From assembly GCF_000406945.1 (NCBI RefSeq), contig NZ_KE136354.1, positions 2,738,660-2,802,659 on the forward strand: 64,000 bases of DNA, written 5' to 3'. The stretch comes from Enterococcus dispar ATCC 51266. Lineage in GTDB: Bacteria > Bacillota > Bacilli > Lactobacillales > Enterococcaceae. The translations under genes and the position numbers were made by a program. Below are positions 35,272-45,570 of the stretch, in pieces. Each line of letters begins with the position of its first letter. The first letter of the stretch is position 1. Under the pieces are notes generated by a model that saw only the letters and a program-made list of their open reading frames with translations, had not been told where the DNA came from and did not search any database.

Positions 35272-36201
35272 ATGATCGTCAATCAAATTAAAGAGCTGAT
35301 TGGTAATACGCCGCTGTTGCGTTTTACTAATTTGCAGTTACCAATTCCAGCAGGTACAGAAGTTTTTGCAAAATTAGAATTTTTAAATCCGGGTGGTAGT
35401 ATTAAAGATCGACTTGGACAGTATTTAGTCAATCGTGCTCTTCAAGAAGGAAAATTAAAAGCCGGTGGTACTCTAATTGAGCCCACCGCAGGTAATACTG
35501 GGATTGGTTTGGCGTTAGCGGTCCAAGCCTATGACATTCAAACAATTTTTGTAGTACCAGAAAAATTTAGTTTGGAAAAACAAGCATTAATGCAGGCACT
35601 GGGAGCGACTATTGTTCATACGCCCACAAACGAGGGGATGACAGGAGCAATTAAAAGAGCAACGGAACTTGCACAAGAAATTCCCAATAGTTATTTGCCA
35701 CTGCAGTTTGAAAATAAAGGTAATCCAAAAGCTTATTACGAAACATTGGGTCCTGAAATTGCGGCAGATCTTCCTAAAACAATCACAGCTTTTGTAGCGG
35801 GCGTTGGTTCTGGTGGAACATTTGCGGGAACAGGGGCTTATTTAAAAGAAAAATATCCGGAAATTTTATTGTATGGTGTTGAACCGGCAGGATCTATTTT
35901 AAACGGGGGATTAAGTCATGCTCACGAAATTGAAGGGATTGGGGTCGAGTTTATCCCACCATTTTTTGAAAATTTGGCCATTGCCGGTTACGAAACAATC
36001 CCTGACGAAACCGGGTTTGCATATACTCGCAAACTAGCAAAGGAATATGGTGTTTTAGCTGGAAGTTCAAGTGGCGCAGCTTTAGCCGCAGCCGTCAATA
36101 TCGCCCAAAAATTACCCACAGGCAGTTTGATAGCGACAGTCTTTCCGGATGCTGGTGATCGCTATTTATCAAAGGATATTTACACGCGGACCACGTATTA
36201 A
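35272..36201 (+). CDS. mccA: Cystathionine beta-synthase, MccA type (CysK family)
   Basis: The 309-residue PLP enzyme has NPGGSIKDRLG with the cofactor lysine K45, PTAGNTGIGLAL, GSGGTFAGTGAYL for the phosphate, and GSSSGAALAAA. It resembles Bacillus subtilis MccA, an O-acetylserine-dependent cystathionine beta-synthase, more closely than housekeeping CysK (for example EGIGVEFIPPFF and GSILNGG). It should join O-acetylserine and homocysteine. It is followed by mccB, as in B. subtilis. Plain cysteine synthase is the other option. Confidence 0.85.
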   Translation: MIVNQIKELIGNTPLLRFTNLQLPIPAGTEVFAKLEFLNPGGSIKDRLGQYLVNRALQEGKLKAGGTLIEPTAGNTGIGLALAVQAYDIQTIFVVPEKFSLEKQALMQALGATIVHTPTNEGMTGAIKRATELAQEIPNSYLPLQFENKGNPKAYYETLGPEIAADLPKTITAFVAGVGSGGTFAGTGAYLKEKYPEILLYGVEPAGSILNGGLSHAHEIEGIGVEFIPPFFENLAIAGYETIPDETGFAYTRKLAKEYGVLAGSSSGAALAAAVNIAQKLPTGSLIATVFPDAGDRYLSKDIYTRTTY

Positions 36202-36215
36202 TAAGAATTTATTAG

Positions 36216-37384
<1,169 letters not shown>

Positions 37385-37385
<1 letters not shown>

Positions 37386-38029
37386 TGGGCTTAGAATTTA
37401 TGCCAATTTTTGAAGACTGGGCCAAGGAGTACGACGAGACTGTAGCAGGACATGATCCAGAATATGCTGACGTTTTTGCTAACTACTCGGAAATGTTAAC
37501 CATGATTACTGAAAAAGCAGGCCAAAATGTGTTAGAATTTGGCAGTGGTACCGGAAATTTAACCATGGCTTTATTAAAAGCAGGAAAAAATGTTTTCCCT
37601 GTGGAGCCTTCTAAAGAAATGCGAGAATTGGCTAAAGAAAAGCCAGAACTTACTGAAGTCAATTTTTTAGCCGGCGATATGGAGAATTTTCCTTTACCTG
37701 ATGGGAATATTGATACAATTGTTGCAAACTTTGTTTTTCATCATTTAAATGGGATTGAAAAGAAACAAGCATTGCAAAAATATGCGGTTCTCTTACCCAG
37801 AGGTGGCAAAGTGATTATTGGTGATACGATGTTTGTTTCGCAAATGCGCTTTGATGATACCATTACAGCTGCAATTAAAAGTGGCAAAGAAACGCTAGCT
37901 GCAGATTTACAACGAGAATATTATCCTTTATTATCCAATTTGGAAAACTATTTTCACGAAGCCGGTTTTACGGTGAAATTCTGGCAAATCAATTCTTTTG
38001 CTTGGATTGCTGAAGCGGTGAAACGCTGA
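37385..38029 (+). CDS. yrrT: SAM-dependent methyltransferase, YrrT type
   Basis: The 214-residue class I methyltransferase has motif I VLEFGSGTGNL (49-59), an acidic SAM-binding EPS (around 74), and the VANFVFHHL region. It matches the YrrT protein of Bacillus subtilis, whose gene lies with mtnN, mccA and mccB. The substrate is not known. Its place with luxS links a SAM-using step to recycling of the S-adenosylhomocysteine it forms. The start overlaps the mccB stop (TAATG). Confidence 0.85.
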
Positions 38030-38136
38030 GGAATTTTTTTGATAACATGACAATTTTAAGCTTTGCAGCCGTGATAACAAAAAAATGAAATAAAAAAATG
38101 TCTTCCCCAAAAACAAATCAAGAAGGAGCAAAAAAT

Positions 38137-38601
38137 ATGAAGATGAATGTCGAAAGTTTCAATCTAGACCACACGAAAGTAAAAGCCCCTTATGTCCGCG
38201 TAGCTGATCGCAAAACAGGTGGCAATGGTGATACAATTATTAAGTATGACGTGCGTTTTAAACAACCAAATAAAGAACACATGGAGATGAAAAGTCTTCA
38301 TTCCCTAGAACATTTGACAGCTGAATTGATTCGCAATCATGCTGATTATATTGTGGACTGGTCCCCAATGGGATGCCAAACCGGTTTTTATTTAACCGTT
38401 TTAAACCACGATGATTACAATGAAATTTTAACTGTTTTGAAAAAGACGATGGAAGATGTGTTAAATGCAACAGAAGTTCCTGCCAGTAACGAAAAACAAT
38501 GTGGCTGGGCAGCAAATCATACGTTAACAGGAGCCCAAGAATTGGCGCGTGAATTTTTAGCAAAAGAAGATGAGTGGTCCGAAGTTTTTGCAGCAGAATA
38601 A
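38137..38601 (+). CDS. luxS: S-ribosylhomocysteine lyase (AI-2 synthesis)
   Basis: The 154-residue metalloenzyme should cleave S-ribosylhomocysteine to homocysteine and DPD, the AI-2 precursor. Metal ligands are H55 and H59 in HSLEH and C122 in [10 protein letters not shown]58 and C80 (MGCQTGFYL) are catalytic. I chose ATG at 38137 with AGAAGGAG upstream; an in-frame start 13 codons earlier has no binding site. It sits 107 bases after yrrT. Homocysteine made here can enter the mccAB route. A promoter in that gap is possible. Confidence 0.94.
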   Translation: MKMNVESFNLDHTKVKAPYVRVADRKTGGNGDTIIKYDVRFKQPNKEHMEMKSLHSLEHLTAELIRNHADYIVDWSPMGCQTGFYLTVLNHDDYNEILTVLKKTMEDVLNATEVPASNEKQCGWAANHTLTGAQELAREFLAKEDEWSEVFAAE

Positions 38602-38627
38602 TTCCTTCATATAATAGTAGACAAATA

Positions 38628-38669
38628 AAAAGCGTACCCAACAAATGACTGTGGGTGCGCCTTTTATTT
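38628..38669. terminator. Bidirectional terminator between luxS and the thioesterase gene
   Basis: AAAAGCGTACCCA pairs with TGGGTGCGCCTTTT with one mismatch, with T-rich ends on both strands. Confidence 0.8.
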
Positions 38670-38678
38670 GTTTTTGTT

Positions 38679-39107
38679 TTATAAGCTAGCATAATCACTA
38701 AATAGTTGGTGAAAAGTGGGATTTGCTTTTTTTAAGTGCACTAGTCGTCCCGTTTCACTTTGCAAAAAACAGTGCTGACTATCACCATGGGTTAGAATTT
38801 TCGTCTCATCTGATACCGGCGTAATGTGATAGGTGAAATTTAAACGCGTGCCGGTATATTTTTCCACGTTCACATGAATCTTGACAGTTTCACCATAATG
38901 AATCATCTCTTTGTACTGGCAACTCACACCAAGAACCGGCACTATAATGCCACTTTCTTCTAAAATGTGATAAGGAAGTCCTAAATGTTCCAATAAAGCA
39001 ACGCGAGCTTCTTCAAACCAACGAATATAGTTGGAATGGTGAATGATTTGCATTTGATCAGTTTCGTAATAATGGGGACTGCGGACATAACCAGCGTATT
39101 TTTCCAT
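38679..39107 (-). CDS. Acyl-CoA thioesterase, 4HBT (hotdog) family
   Basis: The 142-residue hotdog-fold protein has the YYETDQMQIIHHSNYIRWFEE block, with the catalytic aspartate D17 and the HHSNY motif shared by YbgC/FcbC-type thioesterases. It should hydrolyse acyl-CoA esters, with substrate unknown. I chose ATG at 39107 with AAGGAG upstream; an in-frame ATG at 39125 lies before that site. It ends at a terminator shared with luxS. Confidence 0.85.
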   Translation of the reverse strand: MEKYAGYVRSPHYYETDQMQIIHHSNYIRWFEEARVALLEHLGLPYHILEESGIIVPVLGVSCQYKEMIHYGETVKIHVNVEKYTGTRLNFTYHITPVSDETKILTHGDSQHCFLQSETGRLVHLKKANPTFHQLFSDYASL

Positions 39108-39160
39108 TTTTTCTCCTTGTCTCACTTTTTTAACAGTAATTTTTCTTCTATATTATACGA

Positions 39161-40099
39161 TTAAAAGCGGAATAAATCGTCAATTAATTCATAGTCGTCG
39201 TTGCTAATCCGAATATCTGTTGCTTTAGCATTGGATACCATTTGTTCGACGTTTCTGGCACCGGGAATAACTGCAGCAATGTGAGGATTTTTTAAATACC
39301 AGGCTAAGACAAGTTGAGGAACAGTAGCATCATTGCGATGGGCGATAATTTTCATTTCGGTCATGGTGGCAATAATTTTTTGATAACGTTCGCCAGTAAA
39401 ATCGGCTTTTTTACTGCGAGAATCGTTTTCCGCAAATTTTTGGTCAGCAGTATATTTTCCCGATAATAAGCCCGATGCTAATGGAAAATAGGGAATAAAG
39501 CTGATATTGTGTTTTGCTAAATAAGGGAAGAGCTCGGTTTCTGCTTTTCGATGCAATAAATTGTAATTGTCTTCCACTACATCCACATAACCATCTAAAT
39601 TGGCTTCTTTGATTTGGGTCAAGGAAAAGTTTGAAACACCAATTGCCCGAATTTTACCAGCTTCTTTTAATTCATGAAGTGCTTTTACTGCTTCATTTTT
39701 TTTCGTTACTTCATCAGGAAAATGAATATAGAAAATATCAATATATTCTGTTTGCAGCCGTTTTAAGGCGTCTTCCACTGCATTTTGTAAAAATTCAGGG
39801 CTATTGTCCAATTGCTCTTCATTGCCAGGAACTTGGGCGGCTTTGGTAGCAATAATCACCCGTGCACGGTCAAATTCAGCTTCTTGTAAAACTTCACCAA
39901 TTAATTTTTCCGATTGTCCAAAACCATACGCGTAAGCTGTGTCTAAAAGTGTAACGCCATTACGTAGAGCAGTCCGTAAGACTTCTTTGCCTACTTCATC
40001 ATCCAAATTTTTAAACAGGTTGTGGCCCCCAATTTTATTGGTACCTAGCCCTAATGTGGATGCGTAAACTTGTGATTTACCAATTTGTACATCTGACAT
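39161..40099 (-). CDS. Aldo/keto reductase
   Basis: The 312-residue protein is a (beta/alpha)8 NADPH-dependent aldo/keto reductase. The catalytic Asp and Tyr lie in LLDTAYAYGFGQSE near residue 50, a Lys in IIATKA and a His in IFYIHFPD complete the tetrad, and VIPGARNVEQM near the end binds the cofactor phosphate. GGAGG precedes the start. It is transcribed away from the aspS leader. The substrate cannot be told from sequence. Confidence 0.88.
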   Translation of the reverse strand: MSDVQIGKSQVYASTLGLGTNKIGGHNLFKNLDDEVGKEVLRTALRNGVTLLDTAYAYGFGQSEKLIGEVLQEAEFDRARVIIATKAAQVPGNEEQLDNSPEFLQNAVEDALKRLQTEYIDIFYIHFPDEVTKKNEAVKALHELKEAGKIRAIGVSNFSLTQIKEANLDGYVDVVEDNYNLLHRKAETELFPYLAKHNISFIPYFPLASGLLSGKYTADQKFAENDSRSKKADFTGERYQKIIATMTEMKIIAHRNDATVPQLVLAWYLKNPHIAAVIPGARNVEQMVSNAKATDIRISNDDYELIDDLFRF

Positions 40100-40289
40100 G
40101 AAAAAAACCTCCTATTAACGTTTATGTTTTTCTTTACTTTCTTTAATACAAGTCTAAAGCAAACTGCTAAAAAGCTGAATTGAAACGTCTTATTCCTAAA
40201 TTTTTTAAAAGAGTAGCGGTAATTTTTTTGAAAAGCACTTTGAAAAATCTTGACATTTTCACGTAATTCTAGTAGCTTAACAGTAATAG

Positions 40290-40517
40290 TAAAAATCAGT
40301 GAAAGAAAGAGTAGCAAATAGGAGCCTTTTAAGAGAGAACTACCGTGGCTGAGAGTGGTTTAAGTCTTATTTGTCAAAGACATTCTGGAGATGAGCGCGT
40401 GCAAAGCCGCTTCCGTTTTACCAACGTTATCGGTATTGAGGAAAGTTTAACTTTCAAATTTAGGTGGTACCGTGGATTGATCATTCGCCCTTGTGAGAAC
40501 AAGGGCTTTTTTTGTAT
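40290..40517 (+). promoter_or_regulatory. T-box riboswitch upstream of aspS
   Basis: The leader has stem I features (AGAGAGAAC and a long interrupted helix), the conserved T-box sequence AGGTGGTACCGTGG at 40462-40475, and a terminator GCCCTTG with CAAGGGC followed by seven T (to about 40517). The trinucleotide GAC at 40379-40381 in the stem I arm is a plausible aspartate specifier. Uncharged tRNA-Asp should pair with the specifier and T-box and stop termination. Confidence 0.9.
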
Positions 40518-40568
40518 TCCAAAAACTGCCAGAAGCTGATTAAAAAAGAGTTTGATGGAGGGTAAAAA

Positions 40569-42341
40569 ATGGCAAAACGAACTGTATATTGTGGTTTGGT
40601 TTCAAAAGCTGAATTAGAACAAACTGTAACCTTAAAAGGTTGGGTACAAAAACGTCGCGACTTAGGTGGCGTAATTTTTATTGACTTACGTGATAGAGAA
40701 GGCATCGTACAAGTAGTCTTTAATCCAGAACTATCAAAAGAAGCTTGGGAAATTGCCGATAGATGTCGCAGTGAATATGTGATTGAAGTGACAGGTAAAG
40801 TCATCTTACGCGACGCAGCGGCTATTAATCCGAAGATGAAAACCGGTGAAGTTGAAGTTATCGCATCAGCTATTACTGTTTTAAATAAAGCCAAAACACC
40901 ACCATTTGCAATTGAAGACGATCAAGAAATTAGTGATGAAATTCGGATGAAAAATCGTTCGATTGATTTGCGTCGTCCTAAAATGACGCAAAATATCATT
41001 ATGCGTCACAAAACAACCCAAGCAATTCGTCATTACTTAGACGAAAAAGGTTTCTTGGATATTGAAACACCATATTTGGGCAAATCTACGCCAGAAGGTG
41101 CGCGGGATTATTTGGTACCATCACGGGTACATCCAGGACATTTCTATGCTCTACCACAATCACCGCAATTATTTAAACAATTGTTGATGAACGCAGGCTT
41201 TGATCGTTACTATCAAATTGCACGTTGTTTCCGGGATGAAGACTTACGAGGGGACCGCCAACCAGAATTTACGCAAGTGGATATGGAAATGAGTTTTTTA
41301 ACCGTTGAAGAAATTCAAGATTTAACAGAAGGCATGATTGCAAAAGTCATGAAAGAAGTAAAAGAAATTGAAGTAACATTGCCATTTCCGCGCATGACTT
41401 ATGATGATGCGATGAATCGTTACGGTAGTGATAAACCAGATACTCGTTTTGCGATGGAATTAGTGGACTTAGGTGAGGTTGTCAAAGATGTCGACTTTAA
41501 AGTTTTCCAAATGGCACTAACTTCTGGTGGAGTAGTGAAAGCATTAAACGCAAAAGGTGCTGCTAGCAAATATTCCCGTAAAGATATGGACAACTATGCG
41601 CATTACGTTAGCCAATTTGGCGCAAAAGGGTTAGCTTGGGTTAAAGTAGAAGAAGATGGCTTAAAAGGTCCAATTGCAAAATTCTTAACAGAAAAACAAG
41701 CAGAAATTATTGCCGCTACAGATGCTGAAGTTGGTGACTTAATCATGTTTGGGGCGGACTCCTTTAACGTGGTCACAGCAGCTCTTGGTGCAGTTCGCAA
41801 TAAAATGGCGAAAGAATTAGGGTTAATTGATGAAAGCAAGTTTAACTTCTTGTGGATTACCGATTGGCCACAATTTGAATATAGTGAAGAAGAAGGTCGT
41901 TATGTTTCGGCCCATCATCCTTTCACTTTGCCAAAAGCAGAAGATATTCAATATCTAGCAACAGATCCAACCAAAGTATATGCAGAAGCTTACGATATTG
42001 TCTTAAATGGTTATGAACTTGGCGGCGGTTCATTGCGTATCCATGAACGAGAATTACAAGAAAAAATGTTTGCCGCATTAGGTTTTGGTCGCATTGAAAT
42101 GCAAGAGCAATTTGGATTCTTATTAGACGCTTTGGACTATGGTTTCCCACCACTTGGCGGCATTGCGTTAGGCTTGGATCGTTTTGTCATGTTATTGGCC
42201 GGCGAAGATAATATTAGAGAAGTTATTGCTTTTCCAAAAAATGGGAAAGCGGCTGATCCAATGACGCAAGCACCAAGCACAGTTTCTCCACTACAACTGT
42301 TTGAATTAAATATTGAAGTCACTGCAACAGAAGAAGACTAA
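40569..42341 (+). CDS. aspS: Aspartyl-tRNA synthetase
   Basis: The 590-residue class II synthetase has an OB-fold anticodon domain (about 15-105), motif 2 [19 protein letters not shown], a bacterial insertion (about 285-420) and motif 3 [16 protein letters not shown]. It charges tRNA-Asp. AGAGTTTGATGGAGGG precedes the start. In most Bacilli aspS follows hisS in one operon; here hisS is not next to it, and the T-box is directly in front of aspS. Confidence 0.97.
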   Translation: MAKRTVYCGLVSKAELEQTVTLKGWVQKRRDLGGVIFIDLRDREGIVQVVFNPELSKEAWEIADRCRSEYVIEVTGKVILRDAAAINPKMKTGEVEVIASAITVLNKAKTPPFAIEDDQEISDEIRMKNRSIDLRRPKMTQNIIMRHKTTQAIRHYLDEKGFLDIETPYLGKSTPEGARDYLVPSRVHPGHFYALPQSPQLFKQLLMNAGFDRYYQIARCFRDEDLRGDRQPEFTQVDMEMSFLTVEEIQDLTEGMIAKVMKEVKEIEVTLPFPRMTYDDAMNRYGSDKPDTRFAMELVDLGEVVKDVDFKVFQMALTSGGVVKALNAKGAASKYSRKDMDNYAHYVSQFGAKGLAWVKVEEDGLKGPIAKFLTEKQAEIIAATDAEVGDLIMFGADSFNVVTAALGAVRNKMAKELGLIDESKFNFLWITDWPQFEYSEEEGRYVSAHHPFTLPKAEDIQYLATDPTKVYAEAYDIVLNGYELGGGSLRIHERELQEKMFAALGFGRIEMQEQFGFLLDALDYGFPPLGGIALGLDRFVMLLAGEDNIREVIAFPKNGKAADPMTQAPSTVSPLQLFELNIEVTATEED

Positions 42342-42350
42342 AAGAATCTT

Positions 42351-42390
42351 AAAAGGACGCTCACTTTAGTGGGTTGTCCTTTTCTTTTTG
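42351..42390 (+). terminator. aspS terminator
   Basis: AAAAGGAC pairs with GTCCTTTT around an inner CAC/GTG stem, followed by TCTTTTT. Confidence 0.8.
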
Positions 42391-42495
42391 GGTCAGACTT
42401 CGTATAATGTACACAGCGAGAAGAAAGTTGAATTACTGCGATGGGCTTTGATTTGGCTTGCCTCTTAGTTATAGGCATAAGGAGCTTTTTTTATC

Positions 42496-43371
42496 ATGAA
42501 AAATATTGCGCAAAAAGTCAATGTAACTGACTATTTGCAAAAGTTTTCGTTTTCGATTGTTTACGCAATTCTAGCCTCAATTGCAGTGAACTTTTTCTAC
42601 CAACCAGGTAAGATTTATTCCAGTGGAATTACCGGGGTTGCCCAAATTATTACCACCCTTTCAAATGAATGGTTTGGTTTTAATCTTCCTGTTTCGGCAA
42701 ATTTGTTAATTTTAAATCTACCTTTGTTTTTAGTGGGATGGTTTAAAGTTGGTCATAAATTTACAATTTTTACTGGGATTACTGTTGTGTTGACCTCTTT
42801 ATTTATGCAGATTATGCCAGAAGAAGTCTTAACCACAGATCCAATTGTCTGTGCTATTTTTGGTGGGGCTGTAATGGGCGCAGGAATTGGTTATGCCTTA
42901 AGAAGCGGATTATCTTCTGGAGGCTTAGATTTTGTTAGTATTGCTATCCAAAAAAAGACGGGTAAGACAGTAGGCTCGATTTCAATTATTTTTAATATTA
43001 TGATTATGTTTGCTGCCGGGCTATTATTTGGTTGGCAGTATGCGCTATATAGCGCCATTGCCATTTTTGTAAGCGGCAAAGTAACTGACGCAGTTTTTAC
43101 CAAACAAAAGAAAATGCAAGTGACGATTATCACGCGCCATCCCGATGCTGTGATTCATCACATTCAAGATAAAATGCGTCGGGGAATTACGATTATAAAT
43201 GAAGCAGAAGGGGCCTATAAACATGATAAACAGACTGTTCTATTGACTGTTTGTACGCGTTTTGAATTACCCTTGTTGCGTCAAGCAATGCGAGAGTCAG
43301 ATCCGAAAGCTTTTGTCAGCATTGCGGAAAATGTCCAAATTTTGGGGCGTTTTTATGAAGAAGAATTGTAG
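42496..43371 (+). CDS. YitT-family membrane protein
   Basis: The 291-residue protein has about five to six hydrophobic helices in residues 20-195, including the family pattern RSGLSSGGLDFVSIAIQKKTG, and a C-terminal soluble domain (about 205-285) with VTIITRHPDAVIHHI, which is the DUF2179 domain. YitT proteins are common in Firmicutes but their transport role is unknown. AAGGAG at 42478-42483 is 12 bases before the ATG. The TATAAT near 42403 may be its -10. It is followed closely by the acyltransferase gene. Confidence 0.85.
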   Translation: MKNIAQKVNVTDYLQKFSFSIVYAILASIAVNFFYQPGKIYSSGITGVAQIITTLSNEWFGFNLPVSANLLILNLPLFLVGWFKVGHKFTIFTGITVVLTSLFMQIMPEEVLTTDPIVCAIFGGAVMGAGIGYALRSGLSSGGLDFVSIAIQKKTGKTVGSISIIFNIMIMFAAGLLFGWQYALYSAIAIFVSGKVTDAVFTKQKKMQVTIITRHPDAVIHHIQDKMRRGITIINEAEGAYKHDKQTVLLTVCTRFELPLLRQAMRESDPKAFVSIAENVQILGRFYEEEL

Positions 43372-43413
43372 TAAAATTATTTTGAAGAATTTAGTGGGAA
43401 AAGTGGCGAAGTC

Positions 43414-45300
43414 ATGGAACAAAAAACAAAACGACGATATATTACTGGCCTAGATGGCGTGCGCACTCTGGCTGTTTTAGGCGTTATCTTTTATCACCTT
43501 TTACCGGATAAAGTAAAAGGTGGTTATTTAGGGGTAGCGATATTTTTTGCAATTTCGGGTTATTTAATTACTGATCATTTGAATCAAGAATGGCAAGAAA
43601 CAGGGAAAATTCGTCTCTTAACTTTTTATAAAAAGCGGATAAAGCGATTATGGCCCAACCTAGCCCTCGTGATGGTACTTTCTACCGCCTATATTACCTT
43701 ATTTCAGCGTAATCTTTTAAATAATTTGCGTGGGGTATTTTTTAGCAGTCTTTTATTTTTTAACAACTGGTGGCAAATTAATAATGGTGCTTCTTATTTT
43801 GATCGTTTCAATAACGAGTCGCCTTTTACGCATATTTGGTATACCGCTGTTGAAGCGCAAAACTATTTAATTTGGCCGATTTTATTTATTATTTTGACGC
43901 TACTATTGAAAAAAAGAGGCAAAATTTTTATCGCCGTCATGATTGGCGCGCTGGCTTCTGCAATTTGGATGGCAATCTTATTTAAACCAGGTAGTGATCC
44001 AACTCGTGTTTATTATGGCACAGATACGCGGGTTTTTGGTATTTGGATGGGCAGCGCCTTAGCTTTTATTTGGCCGTCGAATCACTTAAAAGAAAGAATT
44101 CCTAAAGAAGCAAAACGACTATTAAATGGTGTGGGCTTAGGGTCTTTAGTACTATTAATTTTGAGCTTCTTTTTCTTAAGTGATCAAAGTAGTTTTCTTT
44201 ATTATGGCGGTTTCTTTTTAATTAGTATTCTTTGTGTCGTTTTACTTGCGGTGGTCGTTCATCCAGGTGCAAGCTTGAATAAATGGCTAACTAATCCGCT
44301 CTTTAAATATATTGGTAGTCGCAGTTATTGGATTTACTTATACCAATATCCCGTCATGATTTTTTATGAAGCTAAAATTAAAAATTTGGCTGACAACGTC
44401 TTATTACACACTCTTATTGAAATATTTTTAATTATGTTATTAAGTGAATTGTCTTACCAATTCTTTGAAAAACCATTGCGTCATTTTGATTACAGCCAAA
44501 CGTGGCAAACTGTAAAAGGTTGGTTTAAAAAACCAATTCTTAGTTGGAAAAAACCGGCTTTAATTCCAACTCTAGCAATATTGGGTATTACTTTAGTGGG
44601 ACTTATTATTGCACCGGTTAATCATGTGGATGCCAATCAGCAAAGAATGAAAGAACAAATCTTAGCCAATCGCAAAATTGCAGCGGAGTCCAAAAAGACC
44701 GCAAAAGAAAAAACAGCTAGCACTACAACAAGTACCGAAGATAAAGCTGCTACTGCCAAAAAGGCCGAGCAACATTCAGAATTAGCCCAAAAATATGGTG
44801 TGACCGATGCACAAGTTAAAAAAGCCGATGCAGCTAAATTTACTTTCTTTGGAGATTCAGTCATGCTGGGGGCTGCTGCTGGGTTGAATGAAATGTTCCC
44901 CAATTCGGTGGTAGATGCGGAAATCAATCGCCAAGTTTATGCAAGTGTTGATTTACTCCAAAAATTAAAAGATGACAAATTGTTACATGACACAGTAATT
45001 ATTGGGTTAGGAACGAATAGTCCTTTTACTGATCAACAGTTTGCCGATATTATGGCGATCATGGGACAAGAGCGTAAAGTTTATTGGATTAACATGCGTG
45101 CGCCAACAGTGCGAACACAAGGTACGGTGAATGCAGCTTTAACCAATATGGCCAAAAAGTATAAGAACTTAACGATCATTGATTGGTATGATTACAGTAT
45201 TAATCATAATGATTGGTTTTATGAAGACGGCACTCATATTAATCCCGATGGCTTAACAAGCTATGTCAAATTAATGGTGGATAGTTTGATTAAGTCTTAA
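43414..45300 (+). CDS. oatA: OatA-like peptidoglycan O-acetyltransferase
   Basis: The 628-residue protein combines an acyltransferase-3 membrane domain (about 10-400, ten or eleven helices, starting YITGLDGVRTLAVLGVIFYH), a Lys/Ala/Thr-rich linker (about 415-460), and an extracellular SGNH domain with TFFGDSVMLG near 487 and the DGTHINPDG Asp/His near 612. OatA acetylates muramic acid and gives lysozyme resistance. The full domain set is present. It starts 42 bases after the YitT gene, so a shared transcript is likely. Confidence 0.9.
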   Translation: MEQKTKRRYITGLDGVRTLAVLGVIFYHLLPDKVKGGYLGVAIFFAISGYLITDHLNQEWQETGKIRLLTFYKKRIKRLWPNLALVMVLSTAYITLFQRNLLNNLRGVFFSSLLFFNNWWQINNGASYFDRFNNESPFTHIWYTAVEAQNYLIWPILFIILTLLLKKRGKIFIAVMIGALASAIWMAILFKPGSDPTRVYYGTDTRVFGIWMGSALAFIWPSNHLKERIPKEAKRLLNGVGLGSLVLLILSFFFLSDQSSFLYYGGFFLISILCVVLLAVVVHPGASLNKWLTNPLFKYIGSRSYWIYLYQYPVMIFYEAKIKNLADNVLLHTLIEIFLIMLLSELSYQFFEKPLRHFDYSQTWQTVKGWFKKPILSWKKPALIPTLAILGITLVGLIIAPVNHVDANQQRMKEQILANRKIAAESKKTAKEKTASTTTSTEDKAATAKKAEQHSELAQKYGVTDAQVKKADAAKFTFFGDSVMLGAAAGLNEMFPNSVVDAEINRQVYASVDLLQKLKDDKLLHDTVIIGLGTNSPFTDQQFADIMAIMGQERKVYWINMRAPTVRTQGTVNAALTNMAKKYKNLTIIDWYDYSINHNDWFYEDGTHINPDGLTSYVKLMVDSLIKS

Positions 45301-45323
45301 ATTTCGCTAACTTTTTAATAGAA

Positions 45324-45361
45324 GAAAGCTCCTTTTGTTTCTTGGCAAAAGGAGTTTTTTT
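45324..45361 (+). terminator. oatA terminator
   Basis: AAAGCTCCTTTTG pairs with CAAAAGGAGTTTTTT with a short loop and T run. Downstream to xfp (45362-45570) no gene is seen; AGTAGGACAA occurs twice (near 45516 and 45561) and a small CTTAAGC/GCTTAG hairpin lies near 45535. Confidence 0.85.
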
Positions 45362-45570
45362 GTGTGAGAAAATCTTTAAAAGACGTTCAAATCATCAGAA
45401 TTACTAGATTGTGTTACCATTAAAGTAGAATTTATTCGCTTGCTTTTAAGGCGAAAATAGCGCAAAAGTTGTTTGAAAGGCAGTGTGTTTAACGGAGTTT
45501 TATAATTTATATCTCAGTAGGACAAATTAAAAAACTTAAGCGAAAAGCTTAGTAAAAAAGGAGTAGGACA

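Noticed and set aside
38258-38698. A long minus-strand frame opposite luxS.
   Set aside because: It is antisense to an essential-motif-bearing gene and its composition is that of a shadow frame.
40345-40539. A 64-codon open frame inside the aspS leader.
   Set aside because: It overlaps the T-box RNA and its terminator and has no ribosome site; the RNA structure explains the sequence.
42400-42495. Short structured-looking leader before the YitT gene, considered as a preQ1-like riboswitch.
   Set aside because: Only a small TGCCT/AGGCA stem is seen and the sequence does not match known preQ1 motifs. No claim is justified.
45500-45570. AGTAGGACAA repeated before phosphoketolase.
   Set aside because: Two copies of 10 bases in AT-rich DNA are weak evidence; no regulator family is suggested.
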